A stretch of 64,000 bases of DNA from Streptosporangium violaceochromogenes (GCF_014654615.1 NZ_BNBB01000003.1:62001-126000), one strand, 5' to 3'; positions 1 through 8,130 are shown, counted from the stretch's first letter. Notes: a model not told the origin generated them from the letters alone. A program made the numbers and translations.

Positions 1-415
1 GGGTCACCTGCTTGGTCACGCATGAGGGCATCCCCTCCGCGGCGCTCGCCGTCTGGCGCTGATAGGCGCTGGGCGGCATGCCGACCAGCTCGGTGAAGCG
101 GGTGCTGAAGGTGCCCAGCGACGAGCAGCCGACCGCGAAGCAGACCTCGGTGACGCTGAGGTCGCCGCGGCGCAGCAGCGCCATCGCGCGCTCGATGCGC
201 CGCGTCATCAGATAGGAGTACGGCGACTCGCCGTAGGCGAGCCGGAACCGCCGGCTGAGGTGCCCGGCCGACATGTTCACGCCGCGGGCGAGCGTCTCGA
301 CGTTCAGCGGCCGCGCGTACTCCCGGTCGATCCGATCGCGGACGCGGCGCAGCCGCGCGAGGTCGTTCATGCGCTGCGCCTCGGTCAGGGCGCGCCCCCA
401 CGCGGGACGGCACAT
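1..415 (-). CDS. AraC-family transcriptional regulator (3' end beyond window)
   Basis: The minus-strand frame from the ATG at 413-415 runs open to the window edge (138 codons). The middle of the protein carries the double helix-turn-helix of AraC/XylS regulators: a first helix pair around VETLARGVNMSAGHLSRRF, then a conserved SPYSYLMTRRIERAM linker, then a second pair ending in VGCSSLGTFSTRFTELVGM. There is almost nothing N-terminal to the DNA-binding region, so this is a short AraC protein without a sensor domain, as often found beside VOC genes. It lies 113 bp downstream of the VOC gene on the same strand, so co-transcription and local control are likely (inference). A second in-frame ATG at 368-370 is an alternative start. 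Confidence 0.85.
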   Translation of the reverse strand, partial: MCRPAWGRALTEAQRMNDLARLRRVRDRIDREYARPLNVETLARGVNMSAGHLSRRFRLAYGESPYSYLMTRRIERAMALLRRGDLSVTEVCFAVGCSSLGTFSTRFTELVGMPPSAYQRQTASAAEGMPSCVTKQVT

Positions 416-528
416 GAGAGGACTCCTTTCATCGATGCCGTGAGCACCGGGCCGACAGGGCGGGGTGCTCTCCGGTGAGAGGGGAGCCGCCGCGGCGGTC
501 ACCACCCCCTCATCGATCATCGAACGGC

Positions 529-948
529 TCAGCGAAGCTCCTGGATACGGACCATGTTGCCCGCGGGGTCGCGGAAGGCGCAGTCGCGGATGCCGTACGG
601 CTGCTCCGTCGGCTCCTGGACGACCTCTGCGTCGCCGGCCTGCAGCTTCTCGAAGGTGCCGTCGAGGTCGCGGGTGGCCAGCAGGATCCAGCCGTAGGTG
701 CCCTTGGCCATCATCTCGGCGATGGTGCGGCGCTCGTTCTCGCTGATGCCGGGGTCGACGGCCGGCGGCGCCAGGAGAATGGACGTGCCGGGCTGGCCGA
801 CGGGGCCGACCGTGATCCAGCGCATCGTGCCGTGTCCGACGTCGTTGCGTACCTCGAAGCCGAGAATGTCACGGTAGAAGGCCAGGGAGGCCTCCGGGTC
901 GTCATGCGGAAGGAAGCTCGTGTGGATGGTGATGTCCATGTCCGTCAC
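529..948 (-). CDS. VOC (glyoxalase/bleomycin-resistance fold) family protein
   Basis: The 139-residue protein has two beta-alpha-beta-beta-beta modules typical of VOC proteins. The first opens with HTSFLPHDDPEASLAFYRD and continues LGFEVRNDVG; the second has WILLATRDLDGTFEKLQAGDAE and ends YGIRDCAFRDPAGNMVRIQEL. The closing DPAGNxxxI signature is the usual metal or substrate strand of extradiol-type members. Substrate cannot be read from sequence. The start is a GTG with GGAG five bases upstream. The AraC gene follows on the same strand. Members of this two-gene arrangement are often detoxification or ring-cleavage homologues, but no enzyme activity is claimed here. Confidence 0.85.
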   Translation of the reverse strand: MTDMDITIHTSFLPHDDPEASLAFYRDILGFEVRNDVGHGTMRWITVGPVGQPGTSILLAPPAVDPGISENERRTIAEMMAKGTYGWILLATRDLDGTFEKLQAGDAEVVQEPTEQPYGIRDCAFRDPAGNMVRIQELR

Positions 949-1088
949 GCTATCTCCGGTTCGGTGACCGGTGCTTCTCGATTCCTGACCGGTTCGGCCA
1001 CCTGTTCGTCCAGGGACTCCCCCTCAACCAGGATCTCCACGACCGCCTCCCCGGTCTCCCCGATCCGGGCCTGCGCCTGCTGGGACTC

Positions 1089-1412
1089 GTGATGCGGGAG
1101 GCGACCACCAACGTGCTACGTCACAGCCGCGCCCGGCACGCCGAGGTCGGCTACCGAATCACCGGCGGCCTGGCCCGCCTCACGATCGCCAACGACGGCG
1201 CGTCCGGTCATCCCGGCACAGGACGGGAGTCCGGTCCGGGTACCGGCCTGCGGACGCTCGCTGAGCGGCTGCGGGCCGCCGGGGGCGAGCTGACCTGGTG
1301 GCTCGACGGCGACCGCTTCGTCGTGGCGGCCTCCCTGCCGGTGGAGACAACCGGCCGGGAATCCGCGAACGCCCGGATTGCCACGGCGGCCGCCGAACGG
1401 GAAACGCGATGA
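1089..1412 (+). pseudogene. N-terminally truncated NarL/DesK-type sensor histidine kinase
   Basis: Only the C-terminal ATPase half of a HisKA_3-class kinase remains. The N-box is REATTNVLRHSRA, and a G-box-like stretch follows (GTGLRTLAERLRAAGGELTW). The frame stays open upstream to about 931 and encodes further kinase-like residues ending in a LRLLGLV linker before the N-box. The dimerisation/phosphoacceptor helix and any sensor segment are missing, and the divergent VOC gene begins at 948. The tail overlaps the response-regulator start by ATGA, the normal operon arrangement of this pair. I infer a truncated remnant that could still bind ATP but could not phosphorylate its partner. Confidence 0.7.
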
Positions 1413-2018
1413 TCCGGCTGTTGATCGCTGACGATGAGGACCTGATCAGGGGTGCGCTGACGGCGCTGCTGGAGCTGGAGGAGAACCTGACCGTCGCCGC
1501 CGAGGCGGCCACCTCCACCGACGCCGTGCGCTTGGCCCGCGAGCACAAGCCCGACATCGCCGTACTGGACCTGGAGATGCCGCCGACCGACGGCCTGCGT
1601 GCCGCCCAGGAGATCAGGGCGGAATCCTCCATCAAGATCATTCTGGTGACACGGCACGCCCGCCCGGGGGCGCTACGCCGCGCGTTGTCGGTGGGTGTGA
1701 GCGGGTTCGTACCCAAGACCACCCCAGCGACGAAGTTGGCGGAGGTTATCCGTGACGTCGCCGCCGGACGACGTTACGTCGGCCCCGACATCGCCGCCTC
1801 GGCCCTGACCAAGGACGACTGCCCGCTCAGCGACCGGGAACTGGAGGTGCTGCGGGCGTCCCGGACCGGGGCCTCGGTCAGAGAGATAGCCCCCCAGGTC
1901 CACCTGGCGCCTGGCGCCTGGCACGGTACGCAACTACCTGTCGGCGGCCATGGCCAAACTCGGCGTCAGTTCCCGCCACGCCGCCGCTCACCGCGCCTGG
2001 GAAGAAGGCTGGATCTGA
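1409..2018 (+). pseudogene. Frameshifted NarL/DesR-family response regulator
   Basis: The receiver domain is intact: acidic pair ADDED, phosphoacceptor Asp in VLDLEMPP, Thr in ILVTRHA, Lys in FVPKTT. The LuxR-type HTH starts normally (LSDRELEVLRASRTGASVRE). After HLAPG the frame is broken: a 7-bp unit CTGGCGC at 1904-1910 is repeated at 1911-1917. Removing one copy restores LAPGTVRNYLSAAMAKLGVS, the expected recognition helix, and a stop at 2016-2018. As sequenced, translation runs on to about 2053 with an unrelated basic tail and no DNA-recognition helix. The partner kinase at 1089 is also truncated, so the pair looks dead. Confidence 0.85.
1904..1924 (+). repeat. 7-bp tandem duplication that breaks the response regulator
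   Basis: CTGGCGC occurs at 1904-1910 and 1911-1917, followed by the near copy CTGGCAC at 1918-1924. Seven is not a multiple of three, so gain or loss of one copy toggles the reading frame inside the HTH. Confidence 0.9.
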
Positions 2019-2125
2019 GGATCACTCGGTGGACTTGTCGGGGATGCGGGTGAGCCCGTCGGGGTTGCCGACAGCGGAAACGTCGTGGACGTGAACACCC
2101 CGGCCGGTCTGGCGTCCCATGGGTT

Positions 2126-2192
2126 GAAAAAACCACTCTCCGATCACGGGTGGCGGCCTTTGCCCTGGAGCGGAGCCCAGGAGACCCGAACG
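2126..2192 (+). repeat. Diverged copy of the tRNA-Ala 3' end and its terminator (att-like remnant)
   Basis: This stretch aligns base for base with 13725-13790, which is the 3' end of tRNA-Ala(TGC) plus its terminator hairpin. Shared blocks include CCACT, CGATCA, GGCCTTTG and the tRNA part GGAGCCYAGGAGA followed by CGAAC. I estimate roughly three quarters identity by eye. It cannot fold as a full tRNA. Duplication of a tRNA 3' end is the classic footprint of tyrosine-integrase insertion, and integrase fragments lie inside the interval. A minus-strand coding tail of unknown family (about 2022-2130) abuts it. Confidence 0.6.
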
Positions 2193-2287
2193 AACCGGGC
2201 CGGAAACCGCCTTCCCGCTGCTCAGAGCAGATCCGCCCCAGGCGGATCGCGTCGACGCCGGTCCGGACCGCCCCACATGATGGACGC

Positions 2288-2914
2288 ATGAGCGGAGAAT
2301 CGAATCTTCCACTGTTCGATGCGCGGGTGAGGCGCGAGCTTTACGACCAGCGTGTTCTCGTTCTCGACGGCCCCCTCGACGATGACAACGGGACACTGCT
2401 GACCACGCAACTGATAGCACTCGCCACGCGGGACGCGTCGGCGGACATAGCATTGTGGATTCACTCGCCGGGTGGGTCGGTCCCCTCGATGCTTGCGATC
2501 CGCGACATCATTCGGCTCATTCCCTGTGACGTATCGACCCTCGTGCTGGGCATCGCTTACAGTGCCGGGCAGTTCTTGCTGTCGTCGGGGGCCCGGGGAA
2601 AGCGCCGCGCCCTGCCGCACGCACGTGTCCTGATGCACCAGGGCTCGGCGGGAATCGGTGGCACCGCGGTCGACATCGAACTGCAGGCCGGCGACCTTCG
2701 GCATACCCGCGACACGGTGCTCGGTCTCATCGCCGAGGACACGGGGCAACCCGTCGAGCGCATATTCGAGGACTCCCTGCACGATCGTTGGTACACAGCG
2801 CAGGAGGCACTGGACTACGGCTTCATAGATGCAATCGTGCGAAATTTCGACGAAATCGCGCCGCGCGACCGCCCACGGCTCGGATTCGGCGTCACCGAAG
2901 GAGCCGGCCGGTGA
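2288..2914 (+). CDS. clpP3: ClpP-family protease subunit, catalytic triad intact (ClpP3-like)
   Basis: The 208-residue protein has the S14 peptidase fold. The triad is present: Ser92 in GIAYSAGQF, His117 in HARVLMHQ, Asp166 in HDRW. The oxyanion loop SPGGS is at 60-64. ClpP subunits form two stacked heptamers that degrade proteins fed in by ClpX or ClpC in the cytosol. It overlaps the next clpP by 4 bp (GTGA), so the two are translationally coupled and probably form a hetero-oligomer. The popR-like gene just beyond identifies the pair with the Streptomyces clpP3-clpP4 operon, which is switched on when the housekeeping ClpP1P2 fails. The ATG at 2288 has no strong ribosome site. I found no TTCTGCC-type PopR operator upstream. 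Confidence 0.85.
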   Translation: MSGESNLPLFDARVRRELYDQRVLVLDGPLDDDNGTLLTTQLIALATRDASADIALWIHSPGGSVPSMLAIRDIIRLIPCDVSTLVLGIAYSAGQFLLSSGARGKRRALPHARVLMHQGSAGIGGTAVDIELQAGDLRHTRDTVLGLIAEDTGQPVERIFEDSLHDRWYTAQEALDYGFIDAIVRNFDEIAPRDRPRLGFGVTEGAGR

Positions 2915-3501
2915 CCACATATACGATTCCGAACGTCATCACCCAGAATTCTCGTGGCGAGCGGATCATGGATGTCTACTCGCACCTGCTCACCGAGCGA
3001 ATCATCTATCTGGGCACCGCGATCGACGCGGGCGTCGCGAACGCGCTCATCGCGCAGCTGATTTTTCTGGAGTCGGACAACCCCGATGCCGAAATACAGT
3101 TCTATATCAACTGCGAAGGCGGGGATCCGAGCGCGATGCTCGCGATATACGACACCATGCGCTACATCCGCCCCCGGGTTTCGACAACCTGCGTTGGACA
3201 GGCCGTCGCGGTGGGTGCCGTCCTTCTCGCCGCGGGTGCCGAGGGAAAACGTGCCGCTCTCCCGCACGCACGAGTGATCCTGCACCAACCAGCCGCTCAG
3301 GGGCGCGGAACGATCCCCGACCTCATCTTGCAGGCCGACGAGGTCGTCCGTGTCCGAGCCGACATCGAGCGCATACTGTCGCGGCACACCGGCCAGACGA
3401 TCGAGACCCTGCGCGCCGACACCGATCACGATCGCGTGTTCACCGCGACCGCGGCCTTGGAGTACGGACTCCTCGATCAGATCATCGAGGAGCGTTCATA
3501 G
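2911..3501 (+). CDS. clpP4: ClpP-like subunit lacking the catalytic serine (ClpP4-like)
   Basis: This 196-residue ClpP homologue begins at a GTG overlapping the stop of the upstream clpP. His125 (RVILHQP) and Asp174 (DHDRVF) of the triad remain, but the nucleophile position reads GQAVAVG, with Ala100 where the family has GQAASMG. The glycine-rich oxyanion loop is also altered to CEGGDPS instead of SPGGSVT. It should therefore fold and assemble but not cleave. I infer a structural or regulatory ring partner for the active subunit encoded upstream. Catalytically dead ClpP homologues (ClpR) are known in cyanobacteria and plastids. The stop lies 48 bp from the end of the convergent popR gene. Confidence 0.85.
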   Translation: MTTYTIPNVITQNSRGERIMDVYSHLLTERIIYLGTAIDAGVANALIAQLIFLESDNPDAEIQFYINCEGGDPSAMLAIYDTMRYIRPRVSTTCVGQAVAVGAVLLAAGAEGKRAALPHARVILHQPAAQGRGTIPDLILQADEVVRVRADIERILSRHTGQTIETLRADTDHDRVFTATAALEYGLLDQIIEERS

Positions 3502-3549
3502 ACCGGTGGATGATCCCGCATGGACGGTGGACGATCCCGGAAAGCCACG

Positions 3550-3906
3550 CTACGCGGCCAGAGCATACGCCGCCGAGCAGGTGGCACCTCTCGACGTGCT
3601 GCTCTGAGCGGACCGCAGGCTCTCGGCCACGGCAAGGGTCAGATCGACCAGGGTCACATCCAGCGCGCCGGCGACCGCGGCGATCATTTCGCTCGACGGC
3701 TCTTTGACGCCTCGTTCCATCTCGGAGAGATACTGCGGCGAGACTCCGGCGCGACGTGCCGTCTCGCTCAGTTTCTCGCCCCGCTCGTGACGGAGACCCC
3801 TGAGACACTCACCGAGCGCGTGCCGCCACAGCGGCTCGCGCGCCGGAGACGGCTTGGAGCCGGTCCGATCGATCGCCGGACGTAGCGGCGGAATGGAAGA
3901 GGCCAT
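3550..3906 (-). CDS. popR: PopR-like XRE-family activator with ssrA-like C-terminus
   Basis: The 118-residue protein carries one lambda-repressor-type HTH in its centre (LSETARRAGVSPQYLSEMER, then GVKEPSSEMIAAVAGAL). It sits convergent to and directly after the clpP pair, the setting of PopR, the activator of clpP3-clpP4 in Streptomyces lividans. PopR is known to be degraded by ClpP1P2 through C-terminal alanines, which keeps the operon off until that protease fails. Here the last residues are SAAYALAA, ending like the tmRNA tag (YALAA), so the same degradation switch is very likely (inference). The ATG at 3904-3906 lies before an MASSIPPL opening. Binding sites could not be identified. Confidence 0.8.
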   Translation of the reverse strand: MASSIPPLRPAIDRTGSKPSPAREPLWRHALGECLRGLRHERGEKLSETARRAGVSPQYLSEMERGVKEPSSEMIAAVAGALDVTLVDLTLAVAESLRSAQSSTSRGATCSAAYALAA

Positions 3907-4557
3907 GCCTCACCTTAGGTAGACGGCGTGTTCGAGTTCGGCCGGATCCGCGCAGAGCGGAATCGTCCCCGTCTCCTCCGGTCCGTCTGAGGGCGAATCA
4001 CGTGCTCACCGAGTGGTCGGTGTAGCGGAGATCATTCGGTGATGCCGGTGACCGGTCCCATGAGCGGGGCGCCGCAGACGGTACCCGGCAGCGTGAGGCG
4101 GGTGGTGAGGGCCTCGGGCAGGATCTCCGAGGCGGCCAGGACGCCGCCCCGGCCCCTCCACGCGTGTGGATCGCCCCGGCCTCAAGTCCCCGCTTGTCGT
4201 TGCCCCCTGAGCCGTGGAGTTTCCACGTCGGTACCGGACCGCCTCGGCGGCCACCCGGTGCTGACGCGGGCACTCCGGCCGCTTCCGCTCAGGCAGGTCC
4301 GCGGGATCAGCCGGGGATCCTGCGGGTCCTCCTCGGCGGGCTGGGCGCCATGAGGCCGCGCTAGGTGGAGAAACAGGCAGACGGGCTTCTATGGGCCGCA
4401 TTCGATCGCACCCGGCATGCGCAGAGGTGTTGAAAACACACAAAATTCCCTAATAGGGCTTTAGAAGCAAAATCTCACAAGTCACAAAAACGGTAATCCG
4501 CCCCACCCTTCAGTGCGTCTTCCTCCCGTTCGCACTTCCCATTCCTGGAGACGCTTC
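3907..4557. other. 650-bp interval without a convincing gene
   Basis: Open frames on the minus strand (about 4037-4200) contain a protein-like stretch, LPEALTTRLTLPGTVCGAPL, with a probable frameshift upstream, so a decayed gene of unknown family is possible. From about 4438 the base composition drops to AT-rich, with a short dyad CCCTA-A-TAGGG near 4448-4458. That part probably holds the promoter of the secreted protein gene at 4558. Confidence 0.4.
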
Positions 4558-5190
4558 ATGCGCATCGTCCGCTTGTTCGCCGCCCTGGCCGCAGCAGGAT
4601 CCCTCACCCTCCTGACCTCACCGGCCGACGCCGCCCCCCTCAACAAGCCGGCGGCGTCAACGGCCCAGACCGTCTACCGCGGCGAAGGCGACGAAGTCCT
4701 CCGGGTTCCCGCCACCAACAAGCCGGGCACCTTGCGCGTCACCCACGGCGGGGAAGGCGCGTTCATGGTGCAGACTCTCACCAGCGGCGGCAAGAAGGAC
4801 GATCTCCTCATCGCCAAGATCGGCCCCTACCGGGGCACCGTCGCCTACAACACCAGCCCCGGTAAGAAGCTCGCCGCTTTGAGCATCGAGGCCGATGGAG
4901 CGTGGACCGTCCAGTTCGTTCCTCTCGCCAAGGCCAAGGCATGGCCCGTCACCGCCAGGGGAACCGGCGACCAGGTGCTGCGTCTGGCGCGCCCTTCCCA
5001 GGGGTTCCGGACGCTCAATATGACGCATTCCGGGGAAGGCGCGTTCCTTGTGGAGGCGTACAAGGGCAGCGGATATACGGACCTGCTGGTGGCCAAAGCC
5101 GGCTCCTACAAGGGCAAGGTTGTTTTGCCTGCGGGTACGCGGTGGCTGCTGATAAAGGCCGATGGCTCCTGGACGGTTGTCCGGAAGTAG
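4558..5190 (+). CDS. Secreted protein with two internal ~75-residue repeats
   Basis: A 210-residue protein with an N-terminal signal peptide (MRIVRLF, then a hydrophobic stretch, cleavage after SPADA). The mature part is two tandem copies of one module. Copy one has GEGDEVLRVP, THGGEGAFMVQTL, DDLLIAKIGPYRGTV and ADGAWTVQF. Copy two has GTGDQVLRLA, THSGEGAFLVEAY, TDLLVAKAGSYKGKV and ADGSWTVVR. The order of strands and the closing DGxWTV motif suggest two small beta domains that could bind a surface polymer, but no function is known to me. The ATG at 4558 is preceded by GGAG; a GTG 15 codons upstream is less likely because it would precede the signal peptide. Confidence 0.75.
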   Translation: MRIVRLFAALAAAGSLTLLTSPADAAPLNKPAASTAQTVYRGEGDEVLRVPATNKPGTLRVTHGGEGAFMVQTLTSGGKKDDLLIAKIGPYRGTVAYNTSPGKKLAALSIEADGAWTVQFVPLAKAKAWPVTARGTGDQVLRLARPSQGFRTLNMTHSGEGAFLVEAYKGSGYTDLLVAKAGSYKGKVVLPAGTRWLLIKADGSWTVVRK

Positions 5191-5768
5191 CGACGGCGGA
5201 AAGGCCGCTCCTCCGGCCCCGGGCACCGCGTCAACGAGCCTCACACCGTAGGCCCGTCGGATGCCAACGGCCACAACCGGGCTCGCGCCGGAGGAGCCGG
5301 TCCGCCTGGCCGGCGGGTTTCACGGTGTGGTGCCTTCAGCGGCTGTCACGCCGGCCCGCTTCCGAGCCCCTTGCCTCCACACGGCGGAGGCGGCAAAGAC
5401 CCGCGTTTCGCGCCTTGTGCTCCATTTCACCGACGCCGCCCAGAATCGGAATTGAGACCGGCTCGCCGCAATGTTTTCGGTTCGTTCGGCGGCGGTGTGC
5501 ACGAGCTTGTGCGCGTGTGCTCCTTCGCGGCGTGGAGACGGCCCGGCCGTCTCCTGCGAGCTTTGATCGGGTTTGTTTCCTCGACTGGTAATGACTTTCC
5601 TTCGGCTGCGGTTGTTTTTCTTACCTTCCGAACCCTTCTCCGCTCCGGAATTCACCGGTTCCCGGCTTTACCCTGGACGGGCTTCGCTGTTCGTCGCGAC
5701 AGCCTCCCACGGTCAGCCGCGCCAAAAAGCGATCAAACCGGTTGAACCAAGAGAGAAGGCGTTCCAAG
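5191..5768. other. Intergenic, no gene recognised
   Basis: I see no convincing coding frame here; codon-position GC is unstructured and all frames are short. The last 20 bases hold the ribosome site GAGAAGG of the downstream oxidase. Confidence 0.5.
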
Positions 5769-6884
5769 GTGCGTGGAGATTCAGGGAAGGTGCTCGTCGT
5801 CGGGGCCGGCGTGAGCGGATTGACGACCGCGCTGTATCTGGTCAGGGAGGGATTCCGCGTCACGGTGGTCGCCGAAAGGTTCGCGCCGGACATCGTCTCG
5901 GTCGTCGCGGGCGCGCTGTGGGAGTGGCCGCCCGCGGTGTGCGGTTACCACCACGACCAGGTCTCATTGGCCCGCTCCAAGGACTGGTGCATGACCTCGT
6001 ACGAGATGTTCGAGAAGCTGGCCCGGGCCGGGGTTCCCGGAGTGGCCATGCGCAGATCCAACTTCTATTTCCGGCATCCCATCGAGGAGAGCCCGTCCGA
6101 TCTGCACAAGATGCGGGAGCTCGCGGGGAAGGTGCGCGGCTTCGTCCGCGACCGGTCGCTCGCCGAACGCAACGGTGTCAGTCCGGGCTACGGCGTGGTC
6201 GACGCCTACTCCCACATGGCGCCCATGATCGACACCGATCAGTACATGGAGTGGCTGATGCGGCAGGCCGAAATCCACGGGGTACGAGTCGAGCGACATC
6301 GGATCGACGGGCTGCTGGCCGACCGCAGAGCCGATCTCCTCGACCGGTTCGACGCCGAGGTGATCGTCTGCTGCGCCGGACTCGGTACCGCCCGGCTCCG
6401 CGGCGTCGACATGTATCCGTTGCGTGGCGCGCTCGTGCGTGTCCGCAACGGCGGGATCCACGGTCCCCGGATCGACGAGGCCCACTGCGTCTCCCACGTC
6501 GAAGGCGAGGACAGCCAGGACATCGTCTTCATCGTGCCGCGCAATCCGGGGCTCCTCGTCCTCGGCGGGCTGGCGGAGAGGGACGAGTGGGACACCGGCA
6601 TCGACCTGGAGAACCACGGGCCCGTACGAGAGATGTATGAACGCTGCCTGGCGTTCATGCCCGCACTGCGAAACGCCGAAATAGATCCCGAAGAGCCGGT
6701 CAGGGTCGGGTTGCGGCCATTCCGCCAGGAGAACGTCTGCCTGGAATGGGATGACGATGATCAGGTTGTCTACAATTTCGCGCACGGCGGCGCCGGGTTC
6801 AGCTTTTCCTGGGGCTGCGCCCGGGAAGCCGTCGGCCTGGTGCGTTCAGTCGTGCAGAGCCGCAAGCACTCGCACTCCTTCTGA
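5769..6884 (+). CDS. FAD-dependent D-amino-acid oxidase family protein
   Basis: The 371-residue protein opens with a Rossmann FAD motif (VLVVGAGVSGLTTALYLVREG). It has the DAO-family GALWEWPP segment near residue 50, a second FAD strand (EVIVCCAGLGTARL), a substrate-domain PLRGALVRV, and the C-terminal FAD loop NFAHGGAGFSFSWGCA. DAO enzymes oxidatively deaminate D-amino acids to keto acids, ammonia and peroxide. No signal peptide is seen, so it is cytosolic. The start is the GTG at 5769, with GAGAAGG eight bases upstream; the longer TTG frame at 5742 has none. It lies 27 bp before an L,D-transpeptidase gene, so a link to turnover of released D-alanine is possible (inference). Confidence 0.85.
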   Translation: MRGDSGKVLVVGAGVSGLTTALYLVREGFRVTVVAERFAPDIVSVVAGALWEWPPAVCGYHHDQVSLARSKDWCMTSYEMFEKLARAGVPGVAMRRSNFYFRHPIEESPSDLHKMRELAGKVRGFVRDRSLAERNGVSPGYGVVDAYSHMAPMIDTDQYMEWLMRQAEIHGVRVERHRIDGLLADRRADLLDRFDAEVIVCCAGLGTARLRGVDMYPLRGALVRVRNGGIHGPRIDEAHCVSHVEGEDSQDIVFIVPRNPGLLVLGGLAERDEWDTGIDLENHGPVREMYERCLAFMPALRNAEIDPEEPVRVGLRPFRQENVCLEWDDDDQVVYNFAHGGAGFSFSWGCAREAVGLVRSVVQSRKHSHSF

Positions 6885-6911
6885 TTGATTTCCCGAGTAG
6901 ATGAGCGAAAA

Positions 6912-7688
6912 ATGCGAAGAAACATCACGTGCCTCCTGATCACCGGCATGGTTCTCGCGCTGACGTCGTGCCTGCCGTTGAACCTCACCCGTACCGGCAT
7001 CGCGTCTCCGGGCCGTTCCGGGCATCCCACCCCCGGCCCGGCAGGCACCTCCCGGGCCGGGGAGGTCCCCGTGCCGCTGCGGACGCCCACCCTCCACCTC
7101 GGCGACAGAGGGCCCCTGGTCCAGGAGGTCGGCAACCGCCTCGACCGGCTGGGGTTCAACCCCGGAGCCTCCGGCGACGAATACGGCTCCGCCCTGCGCG
7201 TGGCCGTATGGGCCTTCCAGAAGGCGAACGGGCTGCCCCCCGTCGACCGGATCGACCCGGCGACCTGGCGGGCGCTCTCCCACCCGGCGCGGATCAGGCC
7301 GTTGGTGCGCTCCGGGGAACCCTCAAGGGTGGAGATCGACCTCCACCGCCAGTTGCTCACGGCGTGGCGGGACGACCGGCCCGTGCTCGTCTCGCACATC
7401 TCGACCGGCACCGGCAAGCCGTACTGCAAGAACGGCCACTGCGGGGTCGCCGTCACGCCCGTCGGTGACTTCCGCGCCTGGTGGCGGACGTCCGGATGGA
7501 CCAGCGGGCCCCTGGGCAACCAGTTCTACACCGTCTACTTCAACGACGGCATCGGCTTCCACGGCTCCGAACGCGTCCCGCGGCGCCCCGCGTCCCATGG
7601 ATGCATCCGCCTTCCGCTCCACAACGCGCGTCCCCTCTACCACCTGGTCGAAAACGGGGAGCGGGTCCACGTCCGCGACCCCCGATAG
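6912..7688 (+). CDS. L,D-transpeptidase lipoprotein with peptidoglycan-binding domain
   Basis: A 258-residue protein with a lipoprotein signal (MRRNITCLLITGMVLA, lipobox LTSC), a Pro/Gly-rich spacer, a PG_binding_1 module (LHLGDRGPLVQEVGNRLDRL to AFQKANGLPPVDRID), and a C-terminal YkuD domain with the catalytic signature FHGSE...ASHGCIRLP. The Cys of SHGCIR attacks the tetrapeptide stem and forms 3-3 cross-links at the outer face of the membrane. The start is the ATG at 6912, nine codons into the longest frame, because it directly precedes the signal peptide. It follows the D-amino-acid oxidase gene by 27 bp and is probably co-transcribed. Confidence 0.9.
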   Translation: MRRNITCLLITGMVLALTSCLPLNLTRTGIASPGRSGHPTPGPAGTSRAGEVPVPLRTPTLHLGDRGPLVQEVGNRLDRLGFNPGASGDEYGSALRVAVWAFQKANGLPPVDRIDPATWRALSHPARIRPLVRSGEPSRVEIDLHRQLLTAWRDDRPVLVSHISTGTGKPYCKNGHCGVAVTPVGDFRAWWRTSGWTSGPLGNQFYTVYFNDGIGFHGSERVPRRPASHGCIRLPLHNARPLYHLVENGERVHVRDPR

Positions 7689-7697
7689 GGCACAACC

Positions 7698-8123
7698 GTG
7701 CTCACGGTGATCCCGGACGCGGCCACCCGGCTCCGCCTCCTCGGGGAGCGGTACGCCGTCACTCGCAACGGCCACCACATCGGCGACCTCATGCCCGTCC
7801 GCCGCCGACGCCGAGCCGTCTCACGGGCGGAGTTCACCGCCGTGTCCCGCGGCATGCCACGGCTGGACGACCGGAAATACCGCGAAGACATGGACCGCCA
7901 CGTCAACGACGAGTTCTACGACCGCGCTCACGGCAGAGGCGTGGTCCCGGAGAACGACGAACGACCCCCTGGCACTCATCCTGACGTCACCGCACGCCTC
8001 GCCGAGATCCACACGCTACGGCCCCGAACACCTGGCCGGCCGATCGATCACCGCTTCGACCCCGTGCACCATGGCCGCCGTGCATTCGGTCCAGTCCGCT
8101 TCTGTGGGTCCCATGACGGCTGA
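7698..8123 (+). CDS. Phd/YefM-like antitoxin remnant
   Basis: The first ~85 residues resemble Phd-type antitoxins: a short helix, then RYAVTRNGHHIGDLMPVRRR (the VTRNGxPVAxLxPV core), then a downstream linker ending DRHVNDEFYDRAHG. Residues after about 90 look like out-of-frame sequence. No intact PIN or Doc/RelE toxin follows, although an alternative frame there reads LALILTSPH. I infer a degraded toxin-antitoxin locus. The GTG start lies ten bases after the L,D-transpeptidase stop. Confidence 0.35.
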   Translation: MLTVIPDAATRLRLLGERYAVTRNGHHIGDLMPVRRRRRAVSRAEFTAVSRGMPRLDDRKYREDMDRHVNDEFYDRAHGRGVVPENDERPPGTHPDVTARLAEIHTLRPRTPGRPIDHRFDPVHHGRRAFGPVRFCGSHDG

Positions 8124-8130
8124 CTGACGA

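Noticed and set aside
2255..2287. PopR operator (TTCTGCC-type dyad) before the clpP pair
   Set aside because: No such sequence or near match is present in the 270 bp upstream of the first clpP.
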